Shown piece after piece: positions 34,210 to 43,162 of a stretch of DNA of 64,000 nucleotides. The position numbers and the translations under genes are program-made. Numbering within the stretch: the first letter of the stretch is position 1; the number at the start of each line of letters is the position of its first letter. Under the pieces are notes generated by a model. That model was not told where the DNA came from. It saw only the letters and a list, made by a program, of their open reading frames with translations, and did not search any database. The stretch comes from an uncultured Ruminococcus sp. (GTDB taxonomy: Bacteria > Bacillota > Clostridia > Oscillospirales > Ruminococcaceae), in the NCBI GenBank assembly GCA_900545345.1, contig UQYQ01000007.1, positions 1 through 64,000 of the forward strand. Direction: 5' to 3'.

Positions 34210-34701
34210 TCACCAAGTATATTGTGTGAGCTTACACTCTCTTGTCAAATCGGGATAATCCCACTGCCTTAATATTTCATAAGTTGCAATGGCAACAGAA
34301 TTTGAAAGATTAAGGCTTCTTAAATCAGGACGCATTGGTATTCTTACACAGTGCTCCTCATTTTCATATAATAGTTTCTCAGGAAGCCCCTTGTCCTCTC
34401 TTCCGAACAGTATATACACATTATCTTTGTATTTTACATCACTGTGAACATGCTTTCCCTTTGTTGTGAAATAATAATACTCACCGTCAGTCTTTTCAAA
34501 AAAATCATCTAAGCTTTCATACTCATATATGTCAAGCTTATCCCAATAATCCAAGCCTGCACGCTTTAAGGCTTTATCGGTAATCACAAAACCATAAGGC
34601 TTTATAAGATGCAGGGCAGCCCCTGTTACTGCACAGGTTCTTGAAATATTCCCCGTGTTCTGCGGAATCTGAGGCTCTGTCAGTACAATGTTAAGCTTCA
34701 T
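34210..34701 (-). CDS. trmL: tRNA (cytidine(34)-2'-O)-methyltransferase
   Basis: A 163-residue SPOUT methyltransferase that modifies the wobble base of leucine tRNAs using S-adenosylmethionine. Family motifs are present in order: LTEPQIPQNTGNISRTCAVTG (motif 1), HLIKPYGF, LFGREDKGLP (knot) and RIPMRPDLRSLNLSNSVAIATYE (motif 3). The length is normal. It follows pyrF after 17 bases and is probably co-transcribed with it. Confidence 0.94.
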   Translation of the reverse strand: MKLNIVLTEPQIPQNTGNISRTCAVTGAALHLIKPYGFVITDKALKRAGLDYWDKLDIYEYESLDDFFEKTDGEYYYFTTKGKHVHSDVKYKDNVYILFGREDKGLPEKLLYENEEHCVRIPMRPDLRSLNLSNSVAIATYEILRQWDYPDLTRECKLTQYTW

Positions 34702-34718
34702 CTGTATCTATCCTTATT

Positions 34719-35651
34719 TTAAAGTGCTATTTTAGGAAGATATGATATGATATCCTCTTTCATTCTTATACACTCACGCCTTGCGGCACCTGCAAAATCC
34801 TTTTCATCACAGCCTTCTTTTTGATAAGCACACATAACGCCTCTTGATGAATTCACTATCGCACCGAGTCCGTTAGCGTCAAAGCCTTTTGAAACACCTT
34901 CTGCTCCGCCGCCTTGAGCACCATAGCCCGGAACTAAGAAGAAAGTGTTAGGAAGTGCTCTTCTCATTTCGGCAAGCTGTTCAGGATACGTTGCACCGAC
35001 AACAGCACCGACAGAAGAATATCCGTGCTTGCCCATTGCTTCTTTGCCCCACTGTTCACACATCTTGCCCATTTGAGCATATATTGTATTTCCGTCCTTG
35101 AGTTCTTTATCCTGAAGCTCTCCGCTTGATTTGTTTGATGTCTTAACAAGAACAAAAATACCCTTGTCCCGTTTAACACATTCATTTAAAAGAGGAGAAA
35201 TACCGTCTGTTCCGAGATAACCGTTTACAGTTAAAGCATCTGCTCCGAAAGGTTCAAAAGCTTCACCGTCAACAAACACTTCGCCTAAGTGAGCTGTTGC
35301 ATATGCCTGCATTGTTGCACCGATGTCATTTCTTTTTCCGTCAGTTATAACAAACATTCCTTTTTTCTTAGCATACTGAATTGTTTTGTAAAGAGTTTTT
35401 ACACCCTCGTATCCGTACATTTCATAATAAGCTGCCTGTGGTTTTATTGCGGGCACTATATCGCATATTTCATCGATAATCGCTTTGTTAAAAGCCAAAA
35501 TAGCTTTTGAAGCTCCTTTTAAATTCTTTCCGTATTTTTTAAAAGCCTTTTTCTTTAAAAAATCAGGAACATAGTCAAGCTTCGGGTCAAGTCCGACAAC
35601 AGTCGGATTCTGCGTCTTAACGATTTTTTCAATAAGTCTGTCAAATGACAT
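34719..35651 (-). CDS. pyrF: Orotidine 5'-phosphate decarboxylase, type 2
   Basis: A 310-residue enzyme for the last step of UMP synthesis. Longer than the usual 230-residue PyrF, it fits the type 2 branch, with VVGLDPKLDYVP, AIKPQAAYYEMYG, the catalytic VITDGKRNDIGATMQAYA (Asp-Lys-Asp set) and FLVPGYGAQGGG. It starts 12 bases after pyrC, forming a pyrC-pyrF pair. Confidence 0.95.
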   Translation of the reverse strand: MSFDRLIEKIVKTQNPTVVGLDPKLDYVPDFLKKKAFKKYGKNLKGASKAILAFNKAIIDEICDIVPAIKPQAAYYEMYGYEGVKTLYKTIQYAKKKGMFVITDGKRNDIGATMQAYATAHLGEVFVDGEAFEPFGADALTVNGYLGTDGISPLLNECVKRDKGIFVLVKTSNKSSGELQDKELKDGNTIYAQMGKMCEQWGKEAMGKHGYSSVGAVVGATYPEQLAEMRRALPNTFFLVPGYGAQGGGAEGVSKGFDANGLGAIVNSSRGVMCAYQKEGCDEKDFAGAARRECIRMKEDIISYLPKIAL

Positions 35652-35663
35652 AGTCTTTCTCCT

Positions 35664-36947
35664 TTAATGTTGATTTTCATTTTCATCAAAAACAATTTTG
35701 CCTTTTGAAATTGTATATAAAACCTTTCCCTTTAATCTCTCGCCTTTGAAAACACTGTTCTTTGATTTTGAATGAAGGTTCTCCTTATTAACGGTCCATT
35801 CCAAATCAGGGTCGAAAACTGTTATATCGGCGATACTTCCTTTCGATATGGAAATAGGTTTTAATCCTAAAATTTTTCTTGGATTTTCACTCATAAGCTT
35901 TTGAATTTTCCAAAGTGAAACAAGTCCTGTATGGTAAAGCTTTGTAAGCGTTGCAGCAAGTGAAGTTTCAAGCCCGACAACACCGTTGGGAGCTTTGTAA
36001 AAATCAGCCTTATCATCTTCACTGTGAGGTGCATGGTCTGTAATAATACAGTCGATAGTTCCGTCACAAACTGCTTTTTCAATCGCTTTTCTGTCCTCTT
36101 CTGTTCTGAGAGGGGGACTCATGCGATAATCTGCGTCTTTAGAATATAGCTTCTCATCGGTAAATGTGAAATAATGAGGTGCTGTTTCACAGGTAACCTG
36201 CACACCGTCGGCTTTTGCGGCACGAATAATATTACACGAACCCTTTGTTGAAACATGAGCGATATGAATATGAGCGTCCATACTCATAGCAAGTGCAATT
36301 TCTCTTGCTGTTATATAGTCCTCGCTTGCTCTGTCCATACCTTTTACGCCGAGCGACTGTGATACCTCACCTTTATTCATTATTCCGCCGTTTATGATGT
36401 TCAAATCTTCACAATGAGAAATAACAGTCACACCTGTTTTTTCTGCCTGTTCTATTGCTCTTCTCATAAGCTCTGCATTCTCAACAGGTCGTCCGTCGTC
36501 AGAAAAAGCAGCAGCACCTGCTTTTTTCAGTTTTGAAAAATCAGTAAGCTCTTTACCTGACATTCCTTTGCTGACGCAGGCTATAGGAAGAACATCTATA
36601 CCAGTTTGCTTTGCTTTGTTTTTTACATATTCGATTGTTTCTGAGGAATCAATTGCAGGTATGGTGTTCGGCATACAGGCAACACCGGTAAACCCGCCTG
36701 ATTTAGCAGCATCTGCACCGGTTATTATATCCTCTTTATAGGTAAGTCCAGGGTCACGGAAATGAACATGCATATCAAAAAGTCCTGTGAATGCGACAAG
36801 TCTGCTCATCCCGTCAATCACTTTGTCGGCTTTAAAATCAAGAGATTTATCAACATCTGTTATTCTGTCGTTTTCAATAGCTATATCAACTATTTCGGTT
36901 GTGTTATCATCTTTTGCGATAATAACATTTTTAAGCAGTAATTTCAC
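35664..36947 (-). CDS. pyrC: Dihydroorotase
   Basis: A 427-residue type I dihydroorotase closing carbamoyl-aspartate to dihydroorotate. The metal site HVHFRDPG is clear, followed by KEDIITGADAAKSGGFT, SHCEDL, IHIAHVSTKGS and ITDHAPHS. The lysine of the TYKEDI segment is near where the carboxylated lysine is expected. AAAGGAC precedes the start. Confidence 0.96.
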   Translation of the reverse strand: MKLLLKNVIIAKDDNTTEIVDIAIENDRITDVDKSLDFKADKVIDGMSRLVAFTGLFDMHVHFRDPGLTYKEDIITGADAAKSGGFTGVACMPNTIPAIDSSETIEYVKNKAKQTGIDVLPIACVSKGMSGKELTDFSKLKKAGAAAFSDDGRPVENAELMRRAIEQAEKTGVTVISHCEDLNIINGGIMNKGEVSQSLGVKGMDRASEDYITAREIALAMSMDAHIHIAHVSTKGSCNIIRAAKADGVQVTCETAPHYFTFTDEKLYSKDADYRMSPPLRTEEDRKAIEKAVCDGTIDCIITDHAPHSEDDKADFYKAPNGVVGLETSLAATLTKLYHTGLVSLWKIQKLMSENPRKILGLKPISISKGSIADITVFDPDLEWTVNKENLHSKSKNSVFKGERLKGKVLYTISKGKIVFDENENQH

Positions 36948-36973
36948 TATAAGGTCCTTTCAGCTGTAAATAA

Positions 36974-37414
36974 TTATGATGATTTTTTGTTGTTCTTGTT
37001 TATTTCTTTAAGTGCAAGATCATAAGCGGTTTTCTTCTTGCTTGTATTACCTGACTTATCAAGCGCTGTTACAAGATCAACCACATCAAGTGAAGTCTTT
37101 ATACCGGAGTCGGTAATATACTTCAAAATTGATTCCATATTAATATACTTTGCGTCAGTATTCATAGAATCCCAGTCTTTCATAGTTATCTTCAAAAAAG
37201 AAGCGTCATTCACCGAACCGGAAACAGAAGAAGTTTGAGACTGTACCGACTGAGCATTTGTACTAACCTGACTTGATTCAGGATTTGTATTTCCCGATGC
37301 GGCCGTAGTTGTAGTCATAGGAGTTTGAACAGAACTGCTTTCAACTTCCTGACAGCCGCAGAGTATACCGGCACAAAGTACAACTGCCAAAATACCGCTG
37401 ATAATTTTTTTCAT
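36974..37414 (-). CDS. Putative lipoprotein of unknown function
   Basis: A 146-residue protein with a lipoprotein signal (VVLCAGILCGC, cysteine at about residue 21), a Ser/Thr/Gln-rich linker of about 50 residues, and a small folded region (about 72-146, FLKITMKDWDSMNTDAKYINME) ending in lysine and asparagine residues. I do not recognise a family. It precedes pyrC by 26 bases; the spacing allows co-transcription but the function need not be related. Confidence 0.7.
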   Translation of the reverse strand: MKKIISGILAVVLCAGILCGCQEVESSSVQTPMTTTTAASGNTNPESSQVSTNAQSVQSQTSSVSGSVNDASFLKITMKDWDSMNTDAKYINMESILKYITDSGIKTSLDVVDLVTALDKSGNTSKKKTAYDLALKEINKNNKKSS

Positions 37415-37509
37415 TTTTAAATTCCTTCTTTCAATAAAAAGTTTTTTTACCCTTTATTTATTATTCCTTTATTTTGTGTAAATCCCTTAAAAATTATCTA
37501 TATCAATAA

Positions 37510-39177
37510 TTATTTTTTTATATCCAAAATAGCTCCTGTATTTCCCGATGTAACCAAAGATGCATATCTGGCTAAATAACCGGTTGTAATCTTAGGAGCC
37601 CTTGGCTTCCACTCGCTCTTTCTCTTCTGCATTTCTTCTTCGCTGACTTCTACATCGATTTTATTTGCGGGAATATCAATTGAGATTATATCACCCTCTT
37701 TTATAAGTGCAATAGGACCGCCTACTGCAGCTTCAGGGGAGACATGTCCTATTGCCGCACCTCTTGTAGCACCTGAGAATCTTCCGTCAGTGATAAGTGC
37801 AACGCTCTCGCCGAGTCCCATTCCCATTATTGCAGATGTAGGATTTAACATCTCTCTCATTCCCGGACCGCCTTTCGGTCCTTCATATCGGATAACAACA
37901 ACATCACCTGAATTTATCTTGCCGCCTAAGATTGCCTCCATTGCGTCCTCTTCACAGTCAAAAACTCTTGCAGGACCTGAATGGGAAAGCATTTCGGGAG
38001 CAACAGCCGAACGCTTAACCACACAGCTGTCAGGAGCTAAATTTCCGCGAAGAACAGCTATTCCGCCGGTTTCAGAATAAGGATTTTCAATATCTCTGAT
38101 AACATCGGTGTTTTTATTTTTGCAGTTCTTAATATTTTCGCCGACTGTTTTTCCCGTGCATGTGATACAGTCTGTATTAAGCAGATTTTTCTTAGAAAGC
38201 TCGTTCATTAATGCGTAAACTCCGCCTGCTTCATCAAGCTGTTCCATATATGTGTGACCGGCCGGTGCTAAGTGGCAAAGGTTAGGGGTTTTATCGCTTA
38301 TTTTATTTGCAATATCTAAATTTAAGTCAATTCCGCATTCATGGGCAATCGCAGGAAGATGAAGCATTGAGTTTGTTGAACAGCCCAAAGCCATATCACA
38401 GGCAAGTGCGTTCATAAATGCCTTTTCGGTCATAATATCACGAGGTCTTATATCCTTCTTTAAAAGCTCCATAATCTGCATACCTGCATGCTTTGCAAGT
38501 TCAATTCTTTCAGAATAAACAGCGGGAATGGTTCCGTTGCCTTTAAGTCCCATTCCGAGAACCTCGGTCAGGCAGTTCATTGAATTCGCAGTATACATTC
38601 CGGAACATGAACCGCAGGTAGGGCAGCCGTGTCTTTCATATTCATCAAGCTTTTCTTCATTGATTTTACCTGCGTTGAATTCGCCGACTGCTTCCGAAAT
38701 ACTTGAAAAGCTTGTCATTTTTCCGTCAACATGACCGGCAAGCATAGGTCCGCCCGAAACAAATATAGTAGGCACATTTACTCTTGCTGCAGCCATTAAA
38801 AGACCGGGAACATTCTTATCGCAGTTTGGCACCATGACCAATGCGTCAAAAGCATGTGCCATTGCCATAGCTTCGGTTGAATCGGCAATGAGGTCACGGG
38901 TTACAAGACTGTATTTCATGCCCTGATGTCCCATTGCTATTCCGTCACAAACAGCAATTGCAGGGAACACAATCGGAGTTCCGCCTGCCATTGCAACACC
39001 GAGCTTAACTGCGTCAACAATTTTATCAATATTCATATGTCCCGGTACAATTTCATTGTATGATGAAACGATACCGACAAGCGGGCGTGATACTTCTTCT
39101 TTTGTCAGCCCCAGTGCATGGTATAATGCACGGTGAGGAGCATTATTTACCCCTTCCTTGATTTTATTGCTTTTCAT
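37510..39177 (-). CDS. ilvD: Dihydroxy-acid dehydratase
   Basis: A 555-residue Fe-S dehydratase of isoleucine, valine and pantothenate synthesis. Cluster cysteines are in VPNCDKNVPG and CPTCGSCSGMYTANSM, and GRFSGATRGAAIGHVSPEA is the C-terminal active-site motif. The length is normal. It is followed by aroK 13 bases away in the upstream direction of the same strand, so aroE, aroK and ilvD form a tight row. The remaining genes of branched-chain synthesis, apart from leuBCD, are outside the window. Confidence 0.96.
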   Translation of the reverse strand: MKSNKIKEGVNNAPHRALYHALGLTKEEVSRPLVGIVSSYNEIVPGHMNIDKIVDAVKLGVAMAGGTPIVFPAIAVCDGIAMGHQGMKYSLVTRDLIADSTEAMAMAHAFDALVMVPNCDKNVPGLLMAAARVNVPTIFVSGGPMLAGHVDGKMTSFSSISEAVGEFNAGKINEEKLDEYERHGCPTCGSCSGMYTANSMNCLTEVLGMGLKGNGTIPAVYSERIELAKHAGMQIMELLKKDIRPRDIMTEKAFMNALACDMALGCSTNSMLHLPAIAHECGIDLNLDIANKISDKTPNLCHLAPAGHTYMEQLDEAGGVYALMNELSKKNLLNTDCITCTGKTVGENIKNCKNKNTDVIRDIENPYSETGGIAVLRGNLAPDSCVVKRSAVAPEMLSHSGPARVFDCEEDAMEAILGGKINSGDVVVIRYEGPKGGPGMREMLNPTSAIMGMGLGESVALITDGRFSGATRGAAIGHVSPEAAVGGPIALIKEGDIISIDIPANKIDVEVSEEEMQKRKSEWKPRAPKITTGYLARYASLVTSGNTGAILDIKK

Positions 39178-39190
39178 AATATCTATCTCC

Positions 39191-39727
39191 TTATTTTAAA
39201 TTGTTTACTGCGTTTATTATTTCCTTAGCGACTACTATTACAGGAATGTTCCCGTTAACGGTTATAAGACTGTTTTTTATGTAAAGTTTTTTTCTTTTAT
39301 CATAAAGCTCTTTCAGCTCGGCTTCTGTTGAATTAAAAGCAATCGGTCGCTTTTTATCATCTTTAATTCGGTTGTAGCATACTGAAAACTTAGTGTCTAT
39401 AAACACGGGTATGCCGCATTCTTTTGCGGCAAGTCCGTTTTCTTCACGCAAAAGTGCACCGCCGCCTGTTGCTATTACACCGCTGCTGCCTTTAAACTTT
39501 TTAATTGTTTCGGTTTCTATATCCCTGAAATACTTTTCACCGTCACTCTGAAAAATCTCGCTTATGCTTCTGCCTTCTGATTTTTCAATATAGTGGTCCA
39601 TATCTACAAAATCACATTTTAATATCGAAGCAACCTTTCTGCCTACAGTTGATTTTCCACATCCCATAAAACCGCAGAGAAATATCGGTTTGCTTTTATT
39701 ATTTGAGATTAATATTTCCTGACTCAT
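39191..39727 (-). CDS. aroK: Shikimate kinase
   Basis: A 178-residue kinase of the chorismate pathway. Walker A is GFMGCGKS (19-26); DMDHYIE and FRDIETE bind shikimate, with GVIATGGGALL as the Walker B-side loop and KKRPIAF in the lid. The start overlaps the aroE stop by one base, so the pair is coupled. Confidence 0.95.
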   Translation of the reverse strand: MSQEILISNNKSKPIFLCGFMGCGKSTVGRKVASILKCDFVDMDHYIEKSEGRSISEIFQSDGEKYFRDIETETIKKFKGSSGVIATGGGALLREENGLAAKECGIPVFIDTKFSVCYNRIKDDKKRPIAFNSTEAELKELYDKRKKLYIKNSLITVNGNIPVIVVAKEIINAVNNLK

Positions 39728-40575
39728 TATTTAAAATCTCTCTTTACAATTTCATTCATTTCATCAATTATGCCGTTCACTTCATTTTGTGTATATTCGT
39801 CACCGTCCCATATCCTGTGTGCCGAAACAGCCTGCCATACAAGCATTGCCATTCCTCCTACGGCTTTTTTGCCCATCTCTTTAGCTTTTTGCATGAGTTT
39901 GGTTTCACTCGGATTGTAAATGAGGTCAAAAACAGCATTGCACTTTTGAATAATTTCATCAGATACAGGACAATTTTCGATTTTAGGGTACATTCCTACA
40001 GGACAAGCGTTTACAAGCAAATCGTATGTTTTGGATTTATCAATTTCAGTATTTAAAACAATACTGATTTCAGCATCGCTTTTCATTGCTTTAATTTCTT
40101 TTTCAACCTGCAGGGCTAAAGGTATGTCGGATTCTAAAACTGCTATATTAAGTGACGCACCTGCTAAAGCAGATTCAATAGCTATCATTCTTCCTACACC
40201 GCCGCAGCCGATAAGCAGAACTTCCCCCGACAAATCCGCACCCATAGAATGAACGGTTTCCAAAAAGCCGTCGCAGTCGGTATTGTAACCTGTAAGCACT
40301 CCGTCCTTGTTATCAACACAGTTAACAGAGTTATATCTTTTTGCTGATTTATCAAGCTTGTCAATGCAGTCTATTATTGCCACTTTGTGCGGAATGGTTA
40401 TATTGTATCCTGCCATTGCGTTAAGTTCGCCGGAACTGTCTTTTAAATCATCGGGCTTGATTTCTCTTATTACATATTCAAATTCACGATTTCTGAGTTC
40501 AAACAATCTTCCATGAATCGGAGGTGACATTGTGTGTTTTAAAGTTTCTCCTAAAATACAGTATTTGCGTTTCAA
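39727..40575 (-). CDS. aroE: Shikimate dehydrogenase
   Basis: A 282-residue NADPH-dependent enzyme reducing 3-dehydroshikimate. GETLKHTMSPPIHGRLF binds shikimate, YNITIPHKVAII carries the catalytic lysine, GYNTDCDGF the aspartate, and LIGCGGVGRMIAIESA is the nucleotide loop. VNACPVGMYP and GMAMLVWQA close the site. It overlaps aroK by one base. Confidence 0.95.
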   Translation of the reverse strand: MKRKYCILGETLKHTMSPPIHGRLFELRNREFEYVIREIKPDDLKDSSGELNAMAGYNITIPHKVAIIDCIDKLDKSAKRYNSVNCVDNKDGVLTGYNTDCDGFLETVHSMGADLSGEVLLIGCGGVGRMIAIESALAGASLNIAVLESDIPLALQVEKEIKAMKSDAEISIVLNTEIDKSKTYDLLVNACPVGMYPKIENCPVSDEIIQKCNAVFDLIYNPSETKLMQKAKEMGKKAVGGMAMLVWQAVSAHRIWDGDEYTQNEVNGIIDEMNEIVKRDFK

Positions 40576-40600
40576 ATCAGTATTCCTTTCTATATGTATA

Positions 40601-41083
40601 TTAAAGCTTTATTTCTACGGTTCTTGAAGTGCTTGAGTATTCTGTGTACTTAACTCCCGCCATATCAAACATTCTTTTTGATGCGATAACATCTTCAGAA
40701 TCAGCATACTTGTCTTCCATATAAATCACTTCTTTAATCCCGCTTTGAATTATTGCTTTTGCACATTCGTTGCAGGGGAAGAGCGAAACATAGATTTTTG
40801 AGTTTTTTACAGAGCCTGTTGAGCTGTTTAAAATTGCATTAAGCTCAGCGTGGCAGACAAACGGGTATTTTGTGTCAAGTGAGTTTTCACCTTCACGCTC
40901 CCAAGGCATTTCATCGTCATTGCAGCCTGTCGGCATTCCGTTATAACCCACTGAAAGTATTTTATTATCACCCGATACTATACATGCTCCCACCTGAGTA
41001 TTTGAATCCTTTGACCGCTGTGCCGAAAGCAAAGCAATACCCATAAAATATTCATCCCATGTAATATAGTCAGTTCTTTTCAT
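40601..41083 (-). CDS. Deoxycytidylate deaminase (ComEB-like)
   Basis: A 160-residue zinc deaminase that turns dCMP into dUMP for thymidylate synthesis. The zinc site is CHAELNAI and PCNECAKAII, with TQVGACIVS and GYNGMPTGC ahead. The frame is open to 41176, but the extra 31 residues are encoded by the end of an interspersed repeat; the ATG at 41083 (AGGAG ten bases ahead) gives the conserved start RTDYITWDEYFM. It lies 25 bases upstream of aroE. Confidence 0.92.
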   Translation of the reverse strand: MKRTDYITWDEYFMGIALLSAQRSKDSNTQVGACIVSGDNKILSVGYNGMPTGCNDDEMPWEREGENSLDTKYPFVCHAELNAILNSSTGSVKNSKIYVSLFPCNECAKAIIQSGIKEVIYMEDKYADSEDVIASKRMFDMAGVKYTEYSSTSRTVEIKL

Positions 41084-41131
41084 AAGCCTATCACTCCTAA
41101 CCATTTGATACATCAAAAGTTCAATTTCAGA

Positions 41132-41306
41132 GAAAGCCCTCTCTCGCAGTGCTTTCCCTCTTTTAAAACAATCCACCGGATTATTTTAAAATTCACCCTT
41201 TGCCGAGCGCACTTCGTAAAAAATTTCGCCGAATTTATTCAGCGATAAGGGTTTCACCCTTAACCCGACAAGCCTTTTGAAAAAGGCTTGAGCGAAAACT
41301 TTTAAT
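41132..41306 (-). repeat. Long interspersed repeat, copy 1
   Basis: About 175 bases related throughout to 53397-53570. Reading on the minus strand it starts four bases after the stop of the 42-residue ORF and contains three stems: CAAGCCTTTT with AAAAGGCTTG, AAGGG with CCCTT, and AAAACAATCC with GGATTATTTT. The second copy keeps most of the stem pairing with changed bases on both sides. No protein is predicted from it, although its end extends the dCMP deaminase reading frame artificially. Confidence 0.8.
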
Positions 41307-41309
41307 ATT

Positions 41310-41438
41310 TCAGTTATCTATATCGGCTGTTGTATCATTATTCGGTTCAGTATCTTCTATTTCAAGACCCAATTCTTCAAAAAGCCTGTCAAATTCAGCC
41401 TCAGATTCAATTTTATCTTTTGTATTAAAAAGTCCCAT
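41310..41438 (-). CDS. Small acidic hypothetical protein
   Basis: A 42-residue ORF starting MGLFNTKDKIESEAEF, followed by RLFEELGLEIEDTEP and an acidic tail. GGAG lies eight bases before the ATG, and the gene starts 31 bases after the ROK glucokinase stop, so it is probably the second gene of that transcript. The N-terminal half looks helical. I do not recognise a family. The good ribosome site and operon position support it; the short length leaves doubt. Confidence 0.5.
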   Translation of the reverse strand: MGLFNTKDKIESEAEFDRLFEELGLEIEDTEPNNDTTADIDN

Positions 41439-41469
41439 ATAAAAAACTCCGTTTCAAGTGTTTCGTTTG

Positions 41470-42441
41470 TTAGCTTCGTTTTTGCTTTTCTTTAGCAAGT
41501 CCCAAAAAAGCTGCACCTATAAGCCCTGCATTATTACCGAGCTTTGCTATGACAATCTTGGTATTCTTAGGTGAATTTCTTGTGTATACCTCTCTTGCTA
41601 CAATCTCTTTCATCGGTATAAGCAAAGGGTCGCCCTCATTGCACACGCCGCCGCCGATACATAAAATATCAGGCTGAAAAATGTTAATTGTATTTGTAAT
41701 TCCTGCTGCTAAATATTTAATATATTTATCTACTACTTCTTTTGCTGTTTTATCGCCTTGACGCATTGCGTCAAAAGCCAGTCTTGCATTAATTTTTCCA
41801 TAGTTCTTTGCCATCTCATGCATCAGGCTGTCTGTGTTTCTGTCCATTGCTTCTTTAGTCATTCTGGTGAGCCCGGTAGCAGATGAAAAAACTTCAAAAC
41901 AGCCCTTTCTTCCACAGGTACACTGAGGTCCGTCAACTTCTATAACCATGTGTCCTATCTCTGCACCGGCATAATTAAATCCGGAATATATCTTTCCGTC
42001 AATGATAATTCCTCCTCCGACACCTGTGCCGAGTGTAATGCATACAGCGTCTTTAGCACCCTTAGCTGCACCTGCGATATATTCACCGTAAGCTGCTGCA
42101 TTAGCGTCATTTTCTATATAAACAGGAAGATTTATCTTTTGTCTGAATATCTGCTCCATATGAACATTTTCAAATCCGAGATTGCATGAATATTCGATTA
42201 CGCCATGGTCGGAGTTCGCAATACCGGGTGTGCCGATACCTATACTTTCAATATCCTCAGTATGAAGACCTGCTGATTTTATTGCTCCCTTAGTTACGGA
42301 TATCATGTCTTCACATATGTCTTTTGCATGACGTGGAAGATTTGTTTTTGTTTGTGCTTTTGAAAGAATTTCAAAATTTTCATTTATAACACCGGCCACT
42401 ATATTAGTACCGCCTAGATCAATTCCAACATAGTATTTCAT
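41470..42441 (-). CDS. glcK: ROK-family glucokinase
   Basis: A 323-residue sugar kinase phosphorylating glucose. GIDLGGTNIVAGV is the ATP loop, ENDANAAAYGEY holds the catalytic Asp, CITLGTGVGGGIIIDG follows, and CTCGRKGCFE is the zinc-binding ROK signature. The length is normal. It has a sigma-A promoter and is followed by the small acidic ORF. Confidence 0.93.
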   Translation of the reverse strand: MKYYVGIDLGGTNIVAGVINENFEILSKAQTKTNLPRHAKDICEDMISVTKGAIKSAGLHTEDIESIGIGTPGIANSDHGVIEYSCNLGFENVHMEQIFRQKINLPVYIENDANAAAYGEYIAGAAKGAKDAVCITLGTGVGGGIIIDGKIYSGFNYAGAEIGHMVIEVDGPQCTCGRKGCFEVFSSATGLTRMTKEAMDRNTDSLMHEMAKNYGKINARLAFDAMRQGDKTAKEVVDKYIKYLAAGITNTINIFQPDILCIGGGVCNEGDPLLIPMKEIVAREVYTRNSPKNTKIVIAKLGNNAGLIGAAFLGLAKEKQKRS

Positions 42442-42493
42442 CTGTGAATTACACTCCTGATTAGCAGAATTTAGTTATATTTATACATATCTT

Positions 42494-42522
42494 ATATTAT
42501 CATATTATGCCTTTAAAGTCAA
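42494..42522 (-). promoter_or_regulatory. Sigma-A promoter of glcK
   Basis: Minus-strand TTGACT, a 17-base spacer and TAATAT. Confidence 0.75.
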
Positions 42523-42644
42523 ATAAAATACACACTGACGGAATAAAGCAAACAAGCTGATAAATTAAATTTTCAGTATTAAAAATTTCAGTATAAAAAC
42601 AGAGAAAAATCTATAAAATAAAATCTTTTTTGAATAATTTTTTT

Positions 42645-42668
42645 AAGTTGCACCGAAATGTGCAACTT
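42645..42668 (+). terminator. Perfect hairpin ahead of the phage-head cassette
   Basis: AAGTTGCAC pairs perfectly with GTGCAACTT around CGAAAT, followed by TTGATGTTTTG. It could be a terminator or an operator. The rest of 42523-42757 shows no gene and no clear promoter. Confidence 0.5.
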
Positions 42669-42757
42669 TTGATGTTTTGAGAAGGGTAGGTGAAAGGACA
42701 AGTGTTCTTTCAGTTTCTCAGGTCAGGAGAAAAATCATATATGAAAGGAGAGCAGAT

Positions 42758-43162
42758 GTGAGAAAATTTTCAGACAAAAAAATCTGTTCAATGCCGGCCT
42801 CTGAGCTTGCAAAGCTTGCACTGGGCAAAATATTGTTTTCTGACAGAAGTGAACTTTTTAAATTGGCTTTATGCAGCAGCGAAGAAACAAATCTGAAATC
42901 TGTTAATGATGAAAATCTTTTGGCCGTTTCAGAGATTAAAAAGAATAAAGACGGCAGTACAGATATAAAATTTTTTGATAAATTAAAGGCCGCTGAAATC
43001 ATGTTTGAAATAGGCAGGGAAGAAAATGAAAATCAAGACAGCGGAACAGCATTTCTTGAAGGTTTTTTAAAGTCGGCAAAAGAAATCAGTTTGTCAAAAG
43101 ATGAATCTGAAAAAAACAATAACAGCAGCGGTGATTTTTTCGATGAGGAGGGTAAGGTGTGA
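42758..43162 (+). CDS. Terminase small subunit-like protein
   Basis: A 134-residue protein at the position of TerS. The segment DGSTDIKFFDKLKAAEIMFEIG (about 69-90) resembles the C-terminal element of PBSX-type small terminases (DK..AL..L), which drives oligomerisation. The usual N-terminal DNA-binding HTH is not evident, so recognition of packaging sites may be altered or lost. The start is GTG at 42758 with AAAGGAG seven bases ahead; the upstream open frame is not coding-like. The stop overlaps the TerL start by four bases (GTGA). Confidence 0.6.
   Translation: MRKFSDKKICSMPASELAKLALGKILFSDRSELFKLALCSSEETNLKSVNDENLLAVSEIKKNKDGSTDIKFFDKLKAAEIMFEIGREENENQDSGTAFLEGFLKSAKEISLSKDESEKNNNSSGDFFDEEGKV

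Noticed and set aside
40601..41176. Longer form of the dCMP deaminase
   Set aside because: The additional N-terminal 31 residues are translated from the end of an interspersed repeat and have no family match.
42677..42757. Upstream extension of the TerS-like gene
   Set aside because: The start at 42677 has no ribosome site, while GTG at 42758 has AAAGGAG at good spacing.
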